Positions 18,328-26,353 of a stretch of 64,000 nt of DNA are shown in pieces. A program made the translations under genes and the position numbers. Below the pieces are notes generated by a model that had not been told where the DNA came from, did no database searches, and saw only the letters and a list, made by a program, of their open reading frames with translations. How positions within the stretch are numbered: the first letter of the stretch is position 1; each line of letters opens with the position of its first letter. This DNA comes from Paraburkholderia flava (GTDB taxonomy: Bacteria > Pseudomonadota > Gammaproteobacteria > Burkholderiales > Burkholderiaceae), in assembly GCF_004359985.1 (NCBI RefSeq), contig NZ_SMRO01000004.1, positions 124,001 to 188,000 of the forward strand, in the 5' to 3' direction.

Positions 18328-19878
18328 TCACCCCTCGACGACGTCGAGATAGTCCTCCGGCCGCGTGCGATCTTCCCCGCGCTTCATGCCGACCGCACGC
18401 ACCAGCGCGCTGACGACAACCGCCACGACGAGGTTCACGATCAACGACCACACGGCAGCGTAGCCCGGAATCGCGAGACCGCCGATATGGATCGTGTAGA
18501 TCGACCCCGCCAGCTTCAGCGAGATCGCCATCCACGTACCGATCGCGATACCGACGGCCCAGCCGGCCAGCAGACCGCGATAGTCGAGCTTGCGCGTGTA
18601 GAGACCGAGCACGATCGCCGGCAGCGTCTGGATGATCCAGATCCCGCCGAGCAACTGCAACTGGATCGCGTACGTCAACGGCAGGCCGAGAATGAACGCG
18701 ACCGCGCCGACCTTCACGATCAGCGACACCAGCTTCGCGACGCCGGTTTCCTGCTCGTGCGTCATGTTGCGGTTGACGAACTCCTTGTGGATGTTGCGCG
18801 TGTACAGGTTCGCAGCCGCAATCGACATGATCGCCGCCGGCACCAGCGCGCCGATGCCGATCGCCGCGAACGCGACGCCGACGAACCACGACGGGAAGAA
18901 GTGCAGGAACAGCGCCGGCACCGCGAAGTTCGGACCGAACGCCTTGAAGTACGGCGCGAACTCCGGCATGTCCTTCACACCCGACGCCAGCGCCATGAAG
19001 CCGAGCAGCGCGAGCAGACCGAGCACCAGCGAGTAGGCCGGCAGCATCGCCATGTTGCGGCGGATCGTGTTGCCCGACTTCGACGACAGCACTGCGGTGA
19101 TCGAGTGCGGGTACAGGAACAGCGCGAGCGCCGATCCGACCGCGAGCGTCGCGTACGCGCTGTAGCCGTTCAGGCTCGATGCGTCAGGGGCTTTCAGCAG
19201 CAGCTTGGCCGGCGGCACCGCCGCGAAGATGTGACCAAAGCCGCCCATCTGCGCAGGGATCACGATGATCGCGACCGCGATCGTGATGTAGATCAGCAGA
19301 TCCTTGACGACCGCGATCATCGCCGGCGCGCGCAGGCCCGACGTGTACGTGTACGCCGCGAGGATCGCGAACGCGATGATCAGCGGCAGATCGCCGACGA
19401 AGCCCGTCGTGTCGAAACCGAGCGCGCCGATCACCACTTCGATCCCGACCAGTTGCAGCGCGATGTACGGCATCGTCGCAACGATCCCGGTGACGGCGAT
19501 CGCGAGTGCGAGCATGCGGCTGCCATAGCGCGCGTTGACGAAGTCCGCCGACGTCACGTAACCCTGACGCTTCGCGATGCTCCACAGCTTCGGGAACACG
19601 ACGAACGCGAACGGATAGATCAGGATCGTGTAAGGCAGCGCGAAGAAGCCCGTCGCGCCCGCGCCGAACACCAGCGCCGGTACCGCGACGAACGTGTACG
19701 CCGTGTACAGGTCGCCGCCCAGCAGGAACCATGTGACGACCGTGCCGAAGCGGCGGCCGCCGAGGCCCCACTCTTCGAGATGGGCGAGATCGCCGCGCCG
19801 CCAGTGCGCCGCGACGAAGCCGAGAATCGTGACGCCGATAAAGAACAGGACGAAGACAAAGGTAGCTGTGACGTTCAT
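18328..19878 (-). CDS. mctP: Monocarboxylate uptake permease, sodium:solute symporter family (MctP-like)
   Basis: The 516-residue protein of the SSS family has about 13 helices. Motifs include WGLGGRRFGTVVTWFLLGGDLYTAYTF, FALPYTILIYPFAFVVFPKLW and TYTSGLRAPAMIAVVKDLLIY. Rhizobial MctP imports lactate, pyruvate and alanine, and this copy has the same length and the same small DUF3311 partner upstream. The start at 19878 overlaps the DUF3311 stop as ATGA, showing translational coupling. The exact substrate is inferred from the family. Confidence 0.88.
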   Translation of the reverse strand: MNVTATFVFVLFFIGVTILGFVAAHWRRGDLAHLEEWGLGGRRFGTVVTWFLLGGDLYTAYTFVAVPALVFGAGATGFFALPYTILIYPFAFVVFPKLWSIAKRQGYVTSADFVNARYGSRMLALAIAVTGIVATMPYIALQLVGIEVVIGALGFDTTGFVGDLPLIIAFAILAAYTYTSGLRAPAMIAVVKDLLIYITIAVAIIVIPAQMGGFGHIFAAVPPAKLLLKAPDASSLNGYSAYATLAVGSALALFLYPHSITAVLSSKSGNTIRRNMAMLPAYSLVLGLLALLGFMALASGVKDMPEFAPYFKAFGPNFAVPALFLHFFPSWFVGVAFAAIGIGALVPAAIMSIAAANLYTRNIHKEFVNRNMTHEQETGVAKLVSLIVKVGAVAFILGLPLTYAIQLQLLGGIWIIQTLPAIVLGLYTRKLDYRGLLAGWAVGIAIGTWMAISLKLAGSIYTIHIGGLAIPGYAAVWSLIVNLVVAVVVSALVRAVGMKRGEDRTRPEDYLDVVEG

Positions 19879-20111
19879 CGTGCGCCTCCCTGCGAGCCGG
19901 CGGTCGGACGTGCCTTGGTCTTGAAGTACACGAGCGCGGTGATCACGGCGCTGATCAGCACCCACAGCAGCTGGTACCAGTAGAAGAACGGGAAATCGAA
20001 CAGTTGGGGTTCGACCTTGTTGTAGGACGGCACCCAGATCATCGCGATCCAGGGGAGCACTAACAACCAGAGCCAGTGACGGCCAGGTTTCGCGTCGGCG
20101 TCGTGAGCCAT
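19875..20111 (-). CDS. DUF3311 small membrane subunit of the permease
   Basis: The 78-residue protein has two helices (WLWLLVLPWIAMIWVP and YQLLWVLISAVITALVYF) joined by a SYNKVEPQLFDFPFFYW loop, the DUF3311 hallmark. It overlaps the permease gene by four bases, and such proteins routinely accompany SSS-family permeases as accessory subunits. An AGGAGA ribosome site precedes the ATG. The family's exact function is not known. Confidence 0.87.
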   Translation of the reverse strand: MAHDADAKPGRHWLWLLVLPWIAMIWVPSYNKVEPQLFDFPFFYWYQLLWVLISAVITALVYFKTKARPTAGSQGGAR

Positions 20112-20368
20112 GACGTCTCCTCTTTACTTTTATTGAATTGTGGCCCGTGTTCGACGGGTATAAGACCCGAAGGACCCGAAAGCGGATAACCCACGGGCGC
20201 CCCGAAAGCTTCGAAAGAGTATAGGAGTCGCGAACACCCGGTCAAGCAGGGACGACCCCAAGCAGGCTGGGCGTTTCGAAGGGGTTGTTGAGATCGCGAT
20301 CGGGGTTGCGTTCGCGTTGATTCAGGCCCGGCAGCGTTGCCGGCCGGGCCTTCCGCCGATTGCCGGCG
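20112..20368. other. Intergenic region with a GC hairpin downstream of the spermidine-synthase-like gene
   Basis: It holds the promoter side of the DUF3311/mctP operon and the 3' side of the 20369 gene. A hairpin with arms 20324-20332 (AGGCCCGGC) and 20343-20351 could end the latter, but the tail is not T-rich. Confidence 0.45.
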
Positions 20369-21283
20369 TCAGATGGAGAACGTCGCGCCGTGCTGGCCGG
20401 TCGATTCGCGCAGGCCGTCGAGCCACGTGCGGGCCGGCAGGCCGAGCGTCTTTTCGATCAGCTTCGCGCGCTGCTTCAGCTGATCGAACGGCACGTCGAT
20501 CGACGGACCCGAGAAGGCCACCGCGATGCGATTGCCGTCGTGCACTTCGGGCAGCGCGACGACGCGGCCGTCGAAGGCCTCGTTCAGACGCTTCATGTTG
20601 CGCACGAAGCTCGGATGATCGCCGAACAGGTTGATCGTCACGACGCCCGCGTCCGCGAGACACGCACGCGCCGCGCGATAGAACGCCACGCTGTCGAGGA
20701 CCGGGCCGCGCGCGGTCGCATCGTAGACGTCGATCTGCAATGCGCCGATCGTCCCGTGGTTTGCACGGTCGTTGACGAAGTCCCATGCGTCGGTTTCGTG
20801 GACCGTGAGACGCGCGTCGTCGGGCGGCAGCTCGAACATCGTGCGCGCGGCGATAACGACGGCCGGATTCAGCTCGACCGCCTCGACCTTGCCGCGCTGC
20901 AGGAAGCGGTGCGCGAACTTCGTCAGCGCCGCAGCGCCGAGACCGAGCTGCACGATGCGTGCGGGTGTGTCGAGAAACAGCAGCCACGCCATCATCTGCT
21001 GCGCGTATTCGAGTTCGATGTGGTTCGGCTTTTTCAGGCGCATCGCGCCCTGCACCCACTCGGTCCCGAAGTGCAGATAGCGCACGCCCTGCTCTTCCGA
21101 GAACGTGACCGGCGCGAAGCGCGGCTTGCGCGGTACGTCGATTTTCGGTGCGTGGGCGAGGTCGTCGTCGCGCAACGCGGAGCGCTTCGCGCGCGCGATT
21201 TTCTGTTTCGGTTGAGCCATGTCGTCCCGATCGCCGCGGAATGCGCGCGCTTCGGCAGAAGCACGCTTGATGAGTTTGGTCAT
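20369..21283 (-). CDS. Spermidine synthase-like protein (SpeE methyltransferase fold)
   Basis: The 304-residue protein has the Rossmann core of polyamine aminopropyltransferases: IVQLGLGAAALTKFAHRFL (nucleotide loop), VEAVELNPAVVIAARTMFEL and LQIDVYDATARGPVLDS, then VTINLFGDHPSF. The basic N-terminus (AQPKQKIARAKRSALRDDD) is not a signal peptide. Bacterial proteins of this type are often called spermidine synthase, but several act on other amines or are unassigned, so the substrate is open. The ATG at 21283 is used. The frame stays open upstream into a stretch that looks like the C-terminus of the glycosylase encoded at 28.0 kb. Confidence 0.8.
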   Translation of the reverse strand: MTKLIKRASAEARAFRGDRDDMAQPKQKIARAKRSALRDDDLAHAPKIDVPRKPRFAPVTFSEEQGVRYLHFGTEWVQGAMRLKKPNHIELEYAQQMMAWLLFLDTPARIVQLGLGAAALTKFAHRFLQRGKVEAVELNPAVVIAARTMFELPPDDARLTVHETDAWDFVNDRANHGTIGALQIDVYDATARGPVLDSVAFYRAARACLADAGVVTINLFGDHPSFVRNMKRLNEAFDGRVVALPEVHDGNRIAVAFSGPSIDVPFDQLKQRAKLIEKTLGLPARTWLDGLRESTGQHGATFSI

Positions 21284-21307
21284 GTGGGAATGTCGCGCTG
21301 GATGGCG

Positions 21308-21358
21308 CAGGTTTGAATCGAACGAGAGGATAGCATTTGCGGGAGCCGCGGATGGATA
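21308..21358 (-). pseudogene. Short relic resembling the C-terminus of DNA-deoxyinosine glycosylase
   Basis: Immediately upstream of, and in frame with, the spermidine-synthase-like gene, the minus strand reads YPSAAPANAILSFDSNL. The intact glycosylase at 28036-28506 ends with LPSSSPANAMLSFEQKL. Eleven of 16 residues match, and most base changes are at third codon positions, as in a diverged coding sequence. The match covers only ~17 codons, so chance or an unrelated motif cannot be ruled out. Confidence 0.4.
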
Positions 21359-21522
21359 GCGGAACAAGTTGATGCCTTGATTGGATAGATTTGGCATCGC
21401 TGCCACGCCAGGCCGCGTTAAAGAAGAATCGTCGGGTGCCGATAAGTGTGGTGGACGCGCTTCGGTCCAGGTCGCTGCTCTGACGACACTGACTGCTCAA
21501 TCACCCGTTACTGCTCACGCTC

Positions 21523-21984
21523 ATGACTCCACCGACGACATCGCGATATCAATCGTGGTCCCTGACCGCGCTCGTCGGCATCGTCTGCGCGGCCGTGTCC
21601 GCGTACATCAATCTTGCCGGGTCGCATGGGTCGAACGTGGCGGGCGCGCTTGCACAGGCACAGTGGATTGCCGGTGCGCACATCGGCGCTGCGCTGCTCG
21701 GCTCCGTTTTGCTGGCGCGTTTCGTTCAGGGCAGCCCGGCTGCGTTGCAAGGCCCTGCGGCACGATCGACGGTCGCAAACGCGCCGGTGCTTACTCGCGG
21801 CGTCGACTCGATGCGGATAGTCGTGCCCGGCAAAAATGCATTCTTTTCCGGGAGACGGACCCTGCAATTGCTCGGCTTCATCTTCTGCCTGATGCTGCAG
21901 TTCGTTTCCGCCGCGCCGCCGGGTGGAGCACCTGGCGCCGCCCCTTCGGTGCAGCCGGTGGCCGCGCGCCACCTCGCAACGTGA
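21523..21984 (+). CDS. Hypothetical three-helix membrane protein
   Basis: Not recognised. The 153-residue protein has hydrophobic segments at about 13-33 (LTALVGIVCAAVSAYINLAG), 49-66 (IAGAHIGAALLGSVLLARF) and 112-130 (LLGFIFCLMLQFVSAAPPGG). A polar loop lies between the second and third helices, and the tail is Pro/Gly/Ala-rich. It is eight bases upstream of another small membrane protein gene, suggesting a two-gene unit. No signature gives a function. Confidence 0.6.
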   Translation: MTPPTTSRYQSWSLTALVGIVCAAVSAYINLAGSHGSNVAGALAQAQWIAGAHIGAALLGSVLLARFVQGSPAALQGPAARSTVANAPVLTRGVDSMRIVVPGKNAFFSGRRTLQLLGFIFCLMLQFVSAAPPGGAPGAAPSVQPVAARHLAT

Positions 21985-21991
21985 GCGACCC

Positions 21992-22201
21992 ATGAGCAGC
22001 AAGCGCGGCAACGCGATATTCGTTGTTCTCCTCTTCGTGGGCGTCGGCTGCCTCGCGGGCGGTTGCTACTGCCTGCTGCAGGCGTTCGACGCATTCGATC
22101 GTTCGACTGATTTTTACGTGTGGTTCGTGCGAGCGCTTGTCGCGATGCTGGTCGGCCTGGGCGCGTTGCATGTCGGGACGAATCGGTTGGGCCTGCGCTA
22201 G
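21992..22201 (+). CDS. Hypothetical small membrane protein (69 aa)
   Basis: Not recognised. Two hydrophobic helices (AIFVVLLFVGVGCLAGGCYCLLQAF and WFVRALVAMLVGLGALHVG) flank a short DAFDRSTDF loop. Three Cys lie in the first helix. The start lies eight bases after the preceding gene's stop, so the two are probably translated from one mRNA. Confidence 0.6.
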   Translation: MSSKRGNAIFVVLLFVGVGCLAGGCYCLLQAFDAFDRSTDFYVWFVRALVAMLVGLGALHVGTNRLGLR

Positions 22202-22273
22202 CACGCGCCGATTCCCTCCGCCGTTTCGTGGCATCATCATGCGCACCCCACCCCGCAAACAGGAGCGCACGAC

Positions 22274-22561
22274 ATGGCGACTTACATCGTTTTCACACGG
22301 GAAAGCACGCAGGACCAAGGCGAACTCGACCTGTACATGAAGAAGGTCGGCGAGACGTTCAAAGGTCATCCGGTCAAGATTCTCGCGGCGTACGGCCCGC
22401 AGCAGGTGCTCGAAGGCGATGCGCCGGAAGGTGTGGTGATCGTCGAGTTTCCGTCTACCGAAGAAGCGCGTGCGTGGTACGACAGCCCGCTGTATCAGGA
22501 AGTCGTGAAGCATCGGTTCAATGGGTCGAAGTATCGGGCGGTGCTGGTCGAAGGACGGTAA
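22274..22561 (+). CDS. DUF1330 family protein
   Basis: The 95-residue protein has the ferredoxin-like fold of DUF1330 (MATYIVFTRESTQDQGELDLYMKKVG), with the family motif GVVIVEFPSTEEARAWYDSPLYQEVVKHR near the C-terminus. Members are small dimeric proteins of unknown role, sometimes found with oxidoreductases. An AGGAGC ribosome site sits before the ATG. It converges with the agmatine-deiminase-like gene. Confidence 0.85.
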   Translation: MATYIVFTRESTQDQGELDLYMKKVGETFKGHPVKILAAYGPQQVLEGDAPEGVVIVEFPSTEEARAWYDSPLYQEVVKHRFNGSKYRAVLVEGR

Positions 22562-22650
22562 CGCCAGGCCGTTGAGCGACGCCACACCGCGGCGGCATCG
22601 CTCGATGCGGAAAACAGGAACCGGCGAGTCCAGCCGGTCCCTGCCTGCGA

Positions 22651-23760
22651 TCACGCCGGCTGCTGCTGCGTCGTGCAGTGAATCCCACCGCCTCCGGCAG
22701 CAATGCCGTCGATGTTCAACTGAATCACCTCTCGCCCGGGAAACAGATCTTTCAGCGTGTCGCGTGTGTTGCGGTCCGCTTTGCCGTCGCCGAACTGCGG
22801 TGCGATAACTGCTCCGTTGCACACATAGAAATTGATGTACCCGGCCGCGAATTCATCGTTTTCGTATTTCGGCCGCACGGTCGACGGTCCTTCCAGCACC
22901 ACCACCTTCAACTTGCGTCCCTTCGCATCGGTGGCCTTGCGCAAGATCTCCAGATGCCGCCGCGTGACTGCATAGTCGTAAGACGAGGCATCCTGATCCA
23001 GGCCGGCGACGACCGTGCCCGGGCTCGTGAAGCGCGCGTAAAAATCGGTGTGCCCGTCGGTGATGTCCTTGCCCGCGATGCCCGGCAACCAGATGATCCT
23101 CTGCACGCCGAGCAGCCGATGCAATTCCGCCTCGCACTGCGCCTTGCCGACGTGCGGATTGCGATTGGCGTTCAGCACGCAGCTCTCGGTGATGATCGCG
23201 GTGCCCTCGCCGTCGATTTCGATGCCGCCGCCCTCCAGCACCAGAGACGTCTCGATGAATTGCGCGCCGCTTCTGTGCGCGACGAAGCGCGCGACATGCG
23301 CGTCCTGCTCATGCTCCTGCTTGTCGCCCCAGCCGTTGAAATTGAAACCGACTGCACCGAGCCGGCCCGAGCGTCCCTTGACGAATACCGGTCCGGTGTC
23401 CCGCATCCACAGATCGTCGATCGGCTGGGTGACGAGCGTCACCGTCGGGCCGCATAGCCGCGCGGCGATGTCACGGTCCTCCTCGCGCACCAGCATGTTG
23501 AGCGGCTCGTGCGCAGCGATCGCTTTTGCGATGCTGGCCAGATTCTCGCGCGCCACCGGCAACAATTTGCTGCCCCAGATGTCTTCGCCCGGACCGAACG
23601 CCATCCACGTTGCAGTGTGATGCGCGCCTTCATCCGGCATATGCCAGATTTCGTCGTCTGCCCATGCCGCGCTGTCGAAACCGCTTCCCATTACGCCTGC
23701 CATCAAGATTCCTCCCGAGGCGAACAGCCCCTGCTTCAGAAAGCGACGTCGCGTTTTCAT
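22651..23760 (-). CDS. Tat-exported agmatine deiminase family protein
   Basis: The 369-residue protein has an N-terminal twin-arginine signal (KTRRRFLKQGLF, then a hydrophobic stretch ending SAAWA), so export in folded form is likely. The rest is the agmatine deiminase/peptidyl-arginine deiminase fold: DLWMRDTGPVFV, NFNGWGDKQEHEQD, EGGGIEIDGEGT, GHTDFYARF, and the catalytic Cys in GGGGIHCTTQQQP at the C-terminus. Cytosolic AguA converts agmatine to N-carbamoylputrescine. An exported form would act on external agmatine or similar guanidines. The start at 23760 is chosen because the Tat motif begins right after it. No putrescine-pathway gene is adjacent, apart from the spermidine-synthase-like gene 1.4 kb away. 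Confidence 0.87.
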   Translation of the reverse strand: MKTRRRFLKQGLFASGGILMAGVMGSGFDSAAWADDEIWHMPDEGAHHTATWMAFGPGEDIWGSKLLPVARENLASIAKAIAAHEPLNMLVREEDRDIAARLCGPTVTLVTQPIDDLWMRDTGPVFVKGRSGRLGAVGFNFNGWGDKQEHEQDAHVARFVAHRSGAQFIETSLVLEGGGIEIDGEGTAIITESCVLNANRNPHVGKAQCEAELHRLLGVQRIIWLPGIAGKDITDGHTDFYARFTSPGTVVAGLDQDASSYDYAVTRRHLEILRKATDAKGRKLKVVVLEGPSTVRPKYENDEFAAGYINFYVCNGAVIAPQFGDGKADRNTRDTLKDLFPGREVIQLNIDGIAAGGGGIHCTTQQQPA

Positions 23761-23940
23761 CTTTCTCTCATGTAGGTGGGCGTCTCGATTGAGTCTGCTC
23801 TCGTCACGCCCGCAAAACATATCCGCCTGAATCCGCTTCGCGATGAAGCTGGCTGATGATCAGGCCAGATCGTACCCGCAGTTCCTGCTTCGCGTGACGG
23901 CCGAATTGCCTGGCAATGCTATGGGTAAGCCGAGTTATGC
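23761..23940. other. Non-coding stretch before the chemoreceptor relic
   Basis: It contains the start region of the deiminase gene (minus). A plus-strand run after 23840 translates as KLADDQARSYPQFLLRVTAE, faintly like an Arc-type DNA-binding segment, but it breaks at once. No gene is supported here. Confidence 0.3.
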
Positions 23941-24236
23941 GAAGTATTGGACGTACGGCGGCTCGCGCAGTGCAGCGCGGAAGCGGTGAAAGAGATCAGG
24001 ACGCTGATCGGCGCGTCGATCCGATCCAGGTGGCGAAGCGATGAACCAGACGTGCGCTCTGCCGAGCGTGTGACCGATCCGATATGAGAGATCCCGGTGG
24101 CGAGTTCAGAGCAGCCGAACGCGATCGCGCGACACAACAGAATGCCCCGCTCGTGGAGCGGACCGCGACGGCTGCGGGGAAGCTGATGGAATCGGTAAGT
24201 GTGTTCGCGATTGCGAAGAAAACGCTGCAGGCGTGA
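23941..24236 (+). pseudogene. Degraded methyl-accepting chemotaxis protein, C-terminal signalling tail
   Basis: Three pieces of the conserved MCP C-terminus can be read in order. Frame 1 from 23941 gives RLAQCSAEAVKEIRTLIGASI, matching the usual LAQRSAxAAKEIKxLI. It then gives AERVTDPI, a TGA stop at 24085, and EIPVASSEQPNAI, matching RVTDIMGEIxxASSEQxxGI. After a frameshift near 24130, frame 3 gives TQQNAPLVERTATAAGKL and ESVSVFAI, matching VTQQNAALVEEAAAAAxSL and VSVFRL, and ends at TGA 24234-24236. The middle repeats and all upstream domains are gone. The gene is clearly dead, and no complete parent copy lies in the window. Confidence 0.75.
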
Positions 24237-24303
24237 GGTTGAAGCAAGCAGGTTATCGCTGCCTGCATCATCACTCACTCACACGCAACGGAAACTCATG
24301 TCA

Positions 24304-25185
24304 TCAGACCGCTGCGCCAGCGCCACCAATCGCATCCAGCTCAGCCAGCACCTCCGCCGACAAGCTCAACTTCGCCGCCTGCAGATTCTCCCGCAGATGC
24401 GCAACCGATCCCGTGCCCGGAATCAGCAGAATGTTCGGCGCACGGTGCAGAAGCCATGCGAGCGCGACCTGCATCGGCGTTGCATCGAGCGTCTGCGCAA
24501 TCGTCGACAGCGCTGACGACTGAATCGGCGAGAACCCGCCAAGCGGAAAGAACGGCACGTAAGCGATGCCCTTGCGCGCAAGCTCATCGACGAGCGCATC
24601 GTCTTCGCGATGAACCAGGTTGTAGTGATTCTGCACGCAGACAATCTCCACGATGCGCTGCGCCTCGGCGACCTGCGTCGACGTCGCGTTGGACAGACCG
24701 ATATGGCGCACCAGCCCCTTGCGCTGCAGTTCGGCAAGCGTCTCGACCTGCTTCGCGATCGAGCCTTCCGCCGGGCTGTGAATGCTGCCCATCATGCGGA
24801 TGTTGACGACGTCGATCGCATCGAGGCCGAGATTGCGAAGGTTGTCGTGAACCCCGCGCTCGAGATCCGCCGGTTCGGAGGCCGGCAGCCATGAACCGTC
24901 TTCGCCGCGAATAGCGCCGAGCTTCGTGACGATCGTCAGATGGTCCGGGTACGGATGCAACGCTTCGCGAATGATCTGGTTGGTGATGTACGGCCCGTAG
25001 TAATCGCTCGTATCGATGTGATTGACACCCGACGCCACGGCCTCGCGAAGCACGGCAACGGCGGCCGCGCGATCCTTCGGCGGCCCGAACGCGCCGCGGC
25101 CGGCAAGCTGCATGGCGCCGTAGCCCAGGCGGTTCACTTCGCGGCCGGCAAACGAAAAGGTACGGGAGGGAATGAAGTTCGACAT
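24304..25185 (-). CDS. Aldo/keto reductase
   Basis: The 293-residue NADPH-dependent oxidoreductase has a TIM-barrel fold. Motifs are the N-terminal VNRLGYGAMQLAG, HIDTSDYYGPY (catalytic Asp and Tyr), LTIVTKLGA (catalytic Lys), RHIGLSNATSTQVAEA, and the C-terminal cofactor loop IPGTGSVAHLRENLQA. The usual catalytic His position reads DVVNIRMM and appears to be Arg, as in a subgroup of the family. It starts at 25185 and is divergent from a LysR regulator with a palindrome between them, so the regulator probably controls it. The natural substrate is unknown. Confidence 0.9.
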   Translation of the reverse strand: MSNFIPSRTFSFAGREVNRLGYGAMQLAGRGAFGPPKDRAAAVAVLREAVASGVNHIDTSDYYGPYITNQIIREALHPYPDHLTIVTKLGAIRGEDGSWLPASEPADLERGVHDNLRNLGLDAIDVVNIRMMGSIHSPAEGSIAKQVETLAELQRKGLVRHIGLSNATSTQVAEAQRIVEIVCVQNHYNLVHREDDALVDELARKGIAYVPFFPLGGFSPIQSSALSTIAQTLDATPMQVALAWLLHRAPNILLIPGTGSVAHLRENLQAAKLSLSAEVLAELDAIGGAGAAV

Positions 25186-25240
25186 GACGCTCTCCTGGTT
25201 AAGTTGAAGGCGAGTATGGCGACGGTTGCGCTGTTTGATA

Positions 25241-25258
25241 ATCCGATCTAGATTGGAT
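25241..25258. promoter_or_regulatory. Candidate LysR operator between the aldo/keto reductase and lysR genes
   Basis: An 18-bp near-perfect palindrome, ATCCGATCTAGATTGGAT, has one mismatch pair. It lies in the 101-bp divergent gap, 29 bp before the LysR start. A second dyad, TTGTT-N10-AACAA, is at 25262-25281. Position and symmetry fit LysR-type binding; this is inference. Confidence 0.5.
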
Positions 25259-25286
25259 GGGTTGTTAAAAATTATGAACAATCGCC

Positions 25287-26189
25287 ATGGAACTGAACGA
25301 CCTTGCAGCCTTCGCGGCGGTCGCCCGCGCGGGCGGCTTCCGCGACGCGGCCCGTGAGAACGGCGTCTCGGCATCGAGTCTGAGCATCGCCGTGCGGCGA
25401 CTGGAAGCGAAGCTCGGTCTGCGGCTGCTGAACCGGACGACGCGCAGCGTCGCGCCGACCGAGGCGGGGCAACGTCTGATCGAGAAGCTGACGCCGCTCT
25501 TCAGCGAGATGGAAGCAGCGCTGGACGTCCTGAACGTGTTTCGGGACAAGCCGGCCGGCACGCTGAAGCTCAACGTGCCGGTGAGCGCCGCGCGGATCGT
25601 GCTGCCGTCCATCCTCGCGGCGTTTCTCGCCGCCTACCCCGACATCCGCGTCGAGGTCATCGCGGAAGATCGCTTCGTCGATGTGCTGGCGAGCGGTTGC
25701 GATGCGGGCATCCGCTATGACGAGCGGCTCGAGCAGGACATGATCGCGATCCCGATCGGGCCGCGCGTGCAACGCTTCGCGACGGCTGCGGCGCCCGCCT
25801 ATCTCGACAGGCGCGGCAGACCCACGCATCCGCGCGAGCTGCTGTCGCATGCCTGCCTGCGAGGTCAGTTCGCCAGCGGGACGACGCCCATGTGGGACTT
25901 CGAGCGGGACGGCGAAACGATGAAGCTCGATCCTTCCGGACCGCTTCTCGTCAGGCTAGGCGCGGGAATCGATCTCGCGTTGAGCACTGCCGTAGCCGGC
26001 ATCGGCATCATTTATCTGTTCGAGGACATGCTGCGCCCGTACTTCGACAGCGGAGCGCTCGAGCCGATCCTCGAGCCGTGGTGGCCGAGTTTTTCGGGAC
26101 CGTTTCTTTATTACCCTGGGCATCGCCATGTGCCGGCGCCGTTGCGGGCGTTTGTGGATTTTTTGAAGGCGGGGGAAGCGGCGGGCTGA
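25287..26189 (+). CDS. LysR family transcriptional regulator
   Basis: The 300-residue protein has an N-terminal winged helix-turn-helix (FAAVARAGGFRDAARENGVSA...LSIAVRRLEAKLGLRLLNRTTRSVAPTEAG) and a substrate-binding domain of the PA0477/YafC-like group (LKLNVPVSAARIVLPSILAAFLAAYPDIRVEV). It is divergent from the aldo/keto reductase, its likely target. The gene ends 19 bases before a relic of a glycosylase gene tail. Confidence 0.93.
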   Translation: MELNDLAAFAAVARAGGFRDAARENGVSASSLSIAVRRLEAKLGLRLLNRTTRSVAPTEAGQRLIEKLTPLFSEMEAALDVLNVFRDKPAGTLKLNVPVSAARIVLPSILAAFLAAYPDIRVEVIAEDRFVDVLASGCDAGIRYDERLEQDMIAIPIGPRVQRFATAAAPAYLDRRGRPTHPRELLSHACLRGQFASGTTPMWDFERDGETMKLDPSGPLLVRLGAGIDLALSTAVAGIGIIYLFEDMLRPYFDSGALEPILEPWWPSFSGPFLYYPGHRHVPAPLRAFVDFLKAGEAAG

Positions 26190-26207
26190 TTGGACGTCGG
26201 GCCGACG

Positions 26208-26350
26208 TCTGCCGCCAAAGCTGCAGCGTCTGCTCAAACGACAGCATCGCATTCGCCGGACTCGACGACGACAGCGTCAGCATTTCATGCTGCGCCGCTT
26301 CGATCATCGGTGCATCGCGGTTTTGCCGGAGATGCACGGTCGCTACAGTG
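26208..26350 (-). pseudogene. 3' tail copy of the DNA-deoxyinosine glycosylase gene
   Basis: From 26208 to about 26320 the sequence matches the 3' end of the intact glycosylase gene (28044-28155), at about 83% identity over ~110 bases by eye. The minus strand reads LSSSSPANAMLSFEQTLQLWRQTS, against LPSSSPANAMLSFEQKLGFWRQIS in the intact copy. A weaker match continues upstream to about 26350 (DAPMIEAAQHEM against FAPVIGAAGYET). The rest of the gene is missing. The stop codon is lost, and the frame runs on into lysR antisense. It lies in the same orientation as the intact gene, 1.8 kb away. Confidence 0.85.
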
Positions 26351-26353
26351 GCC

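Noticed and set aside
18247..19983. 578-codon plus-strand frame over the mctP gene
   Set aside because: Extremely Arg/Asp/Glu-rich shadow with no recognisable domain; the minus-strand permease is certain.
23996..24278. Minus-strand small proteins in the gap at 24 kb
   Set aside because: The plus strand there reads as a broken MCP tail, which explains the sequence better than either minus-strand frame.
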